A stretch of DNA of 7,680 bases from an uncultured Collinsella sp. GTDB taxonomy: Bacteria > Actinomycetota > Coriobacteriia > Coriobacteriales > Coriobacteriaceae. Made by a program: the position numbers and the translations under genes. The notes below the pieces were generated by a model, which saw only the letters and a list, made by a program, of their open reading frames with translations, was not told the DNA's origin and made no database searches. Position 1 is the stretch's first letter. Every line of letters starts with the position of its first letter. Positions 6,776 to 7,680 of the stretch are shown here, piece by piece. The DNA is taken from contig CALFGH010000197.1 of assembly GCA_937958315.1 (NCBI GenBank), forward strand, positions 1 to 7,680, read 5' to 3'.

Positions 6776-6840
6776 GTTCATCTTAATCTGTAACATCTAG
6801 CCGAGTTTTTGGGTCCCAGCTGTTACAGATCGAGGTGAAC
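6776..6840. repeat. Palindromic repeat unit C
   Basis: The right outer arm is GAGGTGAAC where other units have GAGACAAAC, and the left outer arm is GTTCATCTT, which still pairs with it by two wobble pairs and one mismatch. This coupled change argues that the stem itself is maintained. The loop CCGAGTTTTTGGGTCC is the unit A type. Confidence 0.9.
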
Positions 6841-6854
6841 GCACAGGCCAAGCC

Positions 6855-6919
6855 AAAAATCTCAATCTGTAACATGTAGACCGCTTTTGACCGCTTAGAT
6901 GTTACAGATCGAGACAAAC
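6855..6919. repeat. Palindromic repeat unit D
   Basis: The right arm is the consensus TGTTACAGATCGAGACAAAC at 6900-6919. The left half is ATCTCAATCTGTAACA, and its outer part does not mirror the right arm. The loop core CCGCTTTTGACCG is shared with unit B in array 1, 5 kb away. Confidence 0.9.
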
Positions 6920-6934
6920 AGATGGGTCAATCCA

Positions 6935-6999
6935 ATCAATCTAGATCTGTAACACCTGGCTGGTCATTTCACTCCTAACTGTTACAGATCGAGACAAAG
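6935..6999. repeat. Palindromic repeat unit E
   Basis: Both conserved heptamers and the right arm are kept, but the 25-nt interior (CTGGCTGGTCATTTCACTCC as its core) differs from the two loop types of the other units. The right arm ends in CAAAG instead of CAAAC. Confidence 0.88.
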
Positions 7000-7015
7000 A
7001 TGATGGCTGGGTAGA

Positions 7016-7080
7016 CAAAATCTCAATCTATAACACCTAGTCGAGTTTTCGGGTCCCACCTGTTACAGATTGAGACAAAC
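7016..7080. repeat. Palindromic repeat unit F
   Basis: The left heptamer is TATAACA, the only change in that core among the six units. The right arm is TGTTACAGATTGAGACAAAC and the loop TCGAGTTTTCGGGTCC is of the A/C type. It is the unit next to the regulator stop codon. Confidence 0.88.
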
Positions 7081-7093
7081 AGGCCGAGCACGT

Positions 7094-7680
7094 CTACGCC
7101 CGCAAGTCCTTTACGCTGGAACGCTCGACCAACACGCCCGAGACGAGCGTACGGCTTCTGGAGCTCGGAGTTTCTATGCCCGCAACGACCTCGTTAAGCG
7201 CACGGACGCCCAGCTCGCGGTGGCGGAACTTCACCGACGTCAGAATCGAGTTGGGAATCGTCTTGTAGAGCTCATCGTCGAAGCCGATCACGGACACGTC
7301 GTCGGGCACATTGAGCCCTTTGTCACGTAGAGCCATCATCACGCCGTTTGCCATGCAGTCGTTAGCAGCGAGGACCGCCGTGCAATCGGGCTTATCGGCA
7401 AGCACAAGGCCCGCGGCATAGCCACTATCCGCATTCCAATCGCCTTGCAGAGGCTCGGGCGGCTCAATGCCACGTGCCTCGAGTGCCGCTCGCCAACCTT
7501 TCATACGGCACTGGCTCGACAGTGACTCTTTCTTACCAGAGACGAAGTACACGTTCTTGTGCCCGTGGTTCAAGAAGTACTCGCACGCCATGCGCGCGCC
7601 GCCCTCTTGGTCGTCACTGACGGTAGAGCAGGTAGGATGTTCCATCGGTGTGATAATCACCGTCTTGAGGTCTTTCGGTG
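7094..7680 (-). CDS. LacI-family transcriptional regulator, C-terminal part (cut by window edge)
   Basis: The stop codon is TAG at 7096-7094 and the frame stays open to the right edge, with PKDLKTVIITPMEHPTC read at the start of the visible part. About 195 residues of the effector-binding domain are present; the DNA-binding head lies beyond the window. Family stretches include TAVLAANDCMANG and NVPDDVSVIGFDDE, and the end VERSSVKDLRA closely resembles VERSTVRDIRG of the repressor at 1921-2949. GDWNADSGYA matches GDWSADSGYA there, so the two are paralogues. A GTG at 7660 is inside the domain and is not a credible start. Like its paralogue it converges on a lac-PTS gene and ends next to a palindromic repeat array. 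Its target cannot be told because its promoter side is outside the window. Confidence 0.9.
   Translation of the reverse strand, partial: PKDLKTVIITPMEHPTCSTVSDDQEGGARMACEYFLNHGHKNVYFVSGKKESLSSQCRMKGWRAALEARGIEPPEPLQGDWNADSGYAAGLVLADKPDCTAVLAANDCMANGVMMALRDKGLNVPDDVSVIGFDDELYKTIPNSILTSVKFRHRELGVRALNEVVAGIETPSSRSRTLVSGVLVERSSVKDLRA

Larger units (their letters stand above)
6776..7080. repeat. Palindromic repeat array 2 (four 65-bp units)
   Basis: Four units start at 6776, 6855, 6935 and 7016, a period of 79-81 bp, with unrelated spacers of 14-16 nt. Every unit keeps exactly 25 nt between TGTAACA (TATAACA in the last) and TGTTACA. The array begins 20 nt after the lacE terminator and ends 13 nt before the stop codon of the convergent regulator, the same arrangement as array 1. 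It fills nearly all of the 414-bp gap, which contains no gene. Confidence 0.92.

Noticed and set aside
6776..7080. CRISPR array
   Set aside because: The period is regular, but repeats are about 65 bp and imperfect while spacers are only 14-16 nt; CRISPR has 23-50 bp near-identical repeats with longer spacers. No cas gene is present.
6776..7080. Integron attC sites
   Set aside because: The units are imperfect palindromes of suitable size, but the GTTRRRY core is not met (GTTACAG) and there are no cassette genes between units.

Overview
The window looks like a high-GC Gram-positive gut bacterium, most likely a Coriobacteriia member such as Collinsella. This is an inference from GC-rich coding sequence, Gram-positive-style lac-PTS genes and LacI-family regulators; no rRNA or marker gene is present to prove it. 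All recognisable genes concern uptake and hydrolysis of phosphorylated beta-galactosides (lactose type) or closely related beta-glycosides.

Layout: (1) 1-146, the 3' tail of a lactose-family PTS EIIB domain (+), followed by a GC-rich hairpin. (2) 217-1656, a GH1 6-phospho-beta-galactosidase (lacG type, +), closed by a strong intrinsic terminator at 1702-1746. (3) 1765-1910, two copies of a 65-bp palindromic repeat. (4) 1921-2949, a LacI-family repressor (-). (5) 2950-3299, a divergent control region with a good promoter for the repressor and three copies of a 14-bp pseudopalindrome, proposed here as its operators. (6) 3300-4742, a second lacG-type gene (+). (7) A strong hairpin without a T-tract, then 4919-6679, a lacE-type EIICB permease (+) ending in a bidirectional terminator. 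(8) 6776-7080, four more copies of the 65-bp repeat. (9) 7094 to the right edge, the effector domain of a second LacI-family regulator (-), cut by the window.

How it works together: lacE-type EIICB imports and phosphorylates the sugar at C6. LacG hydrolyses the phosphorylated disaccharide. A LacI-type protein probably represses the divergent lacI/lacG-lacE unit through the three sites. The window appears to hold two paralogous lac-PTS modules side by side: lacE tail-lacG-repeats-lacI, then lacG-lacE-repeats-lacI. No EIIA (lacF) and no tagatose-6-phosphate genes are visible.

The least explained element is the repeat family: six units with TGTAACA and TGTTACA separated by exactly 25 nt, an 79-81 bp period, variable 14-16 nt spacers and partly compensated arm changes. 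Both arrays sit between a terminator and the stop codon of a convergent lacI paralogue.
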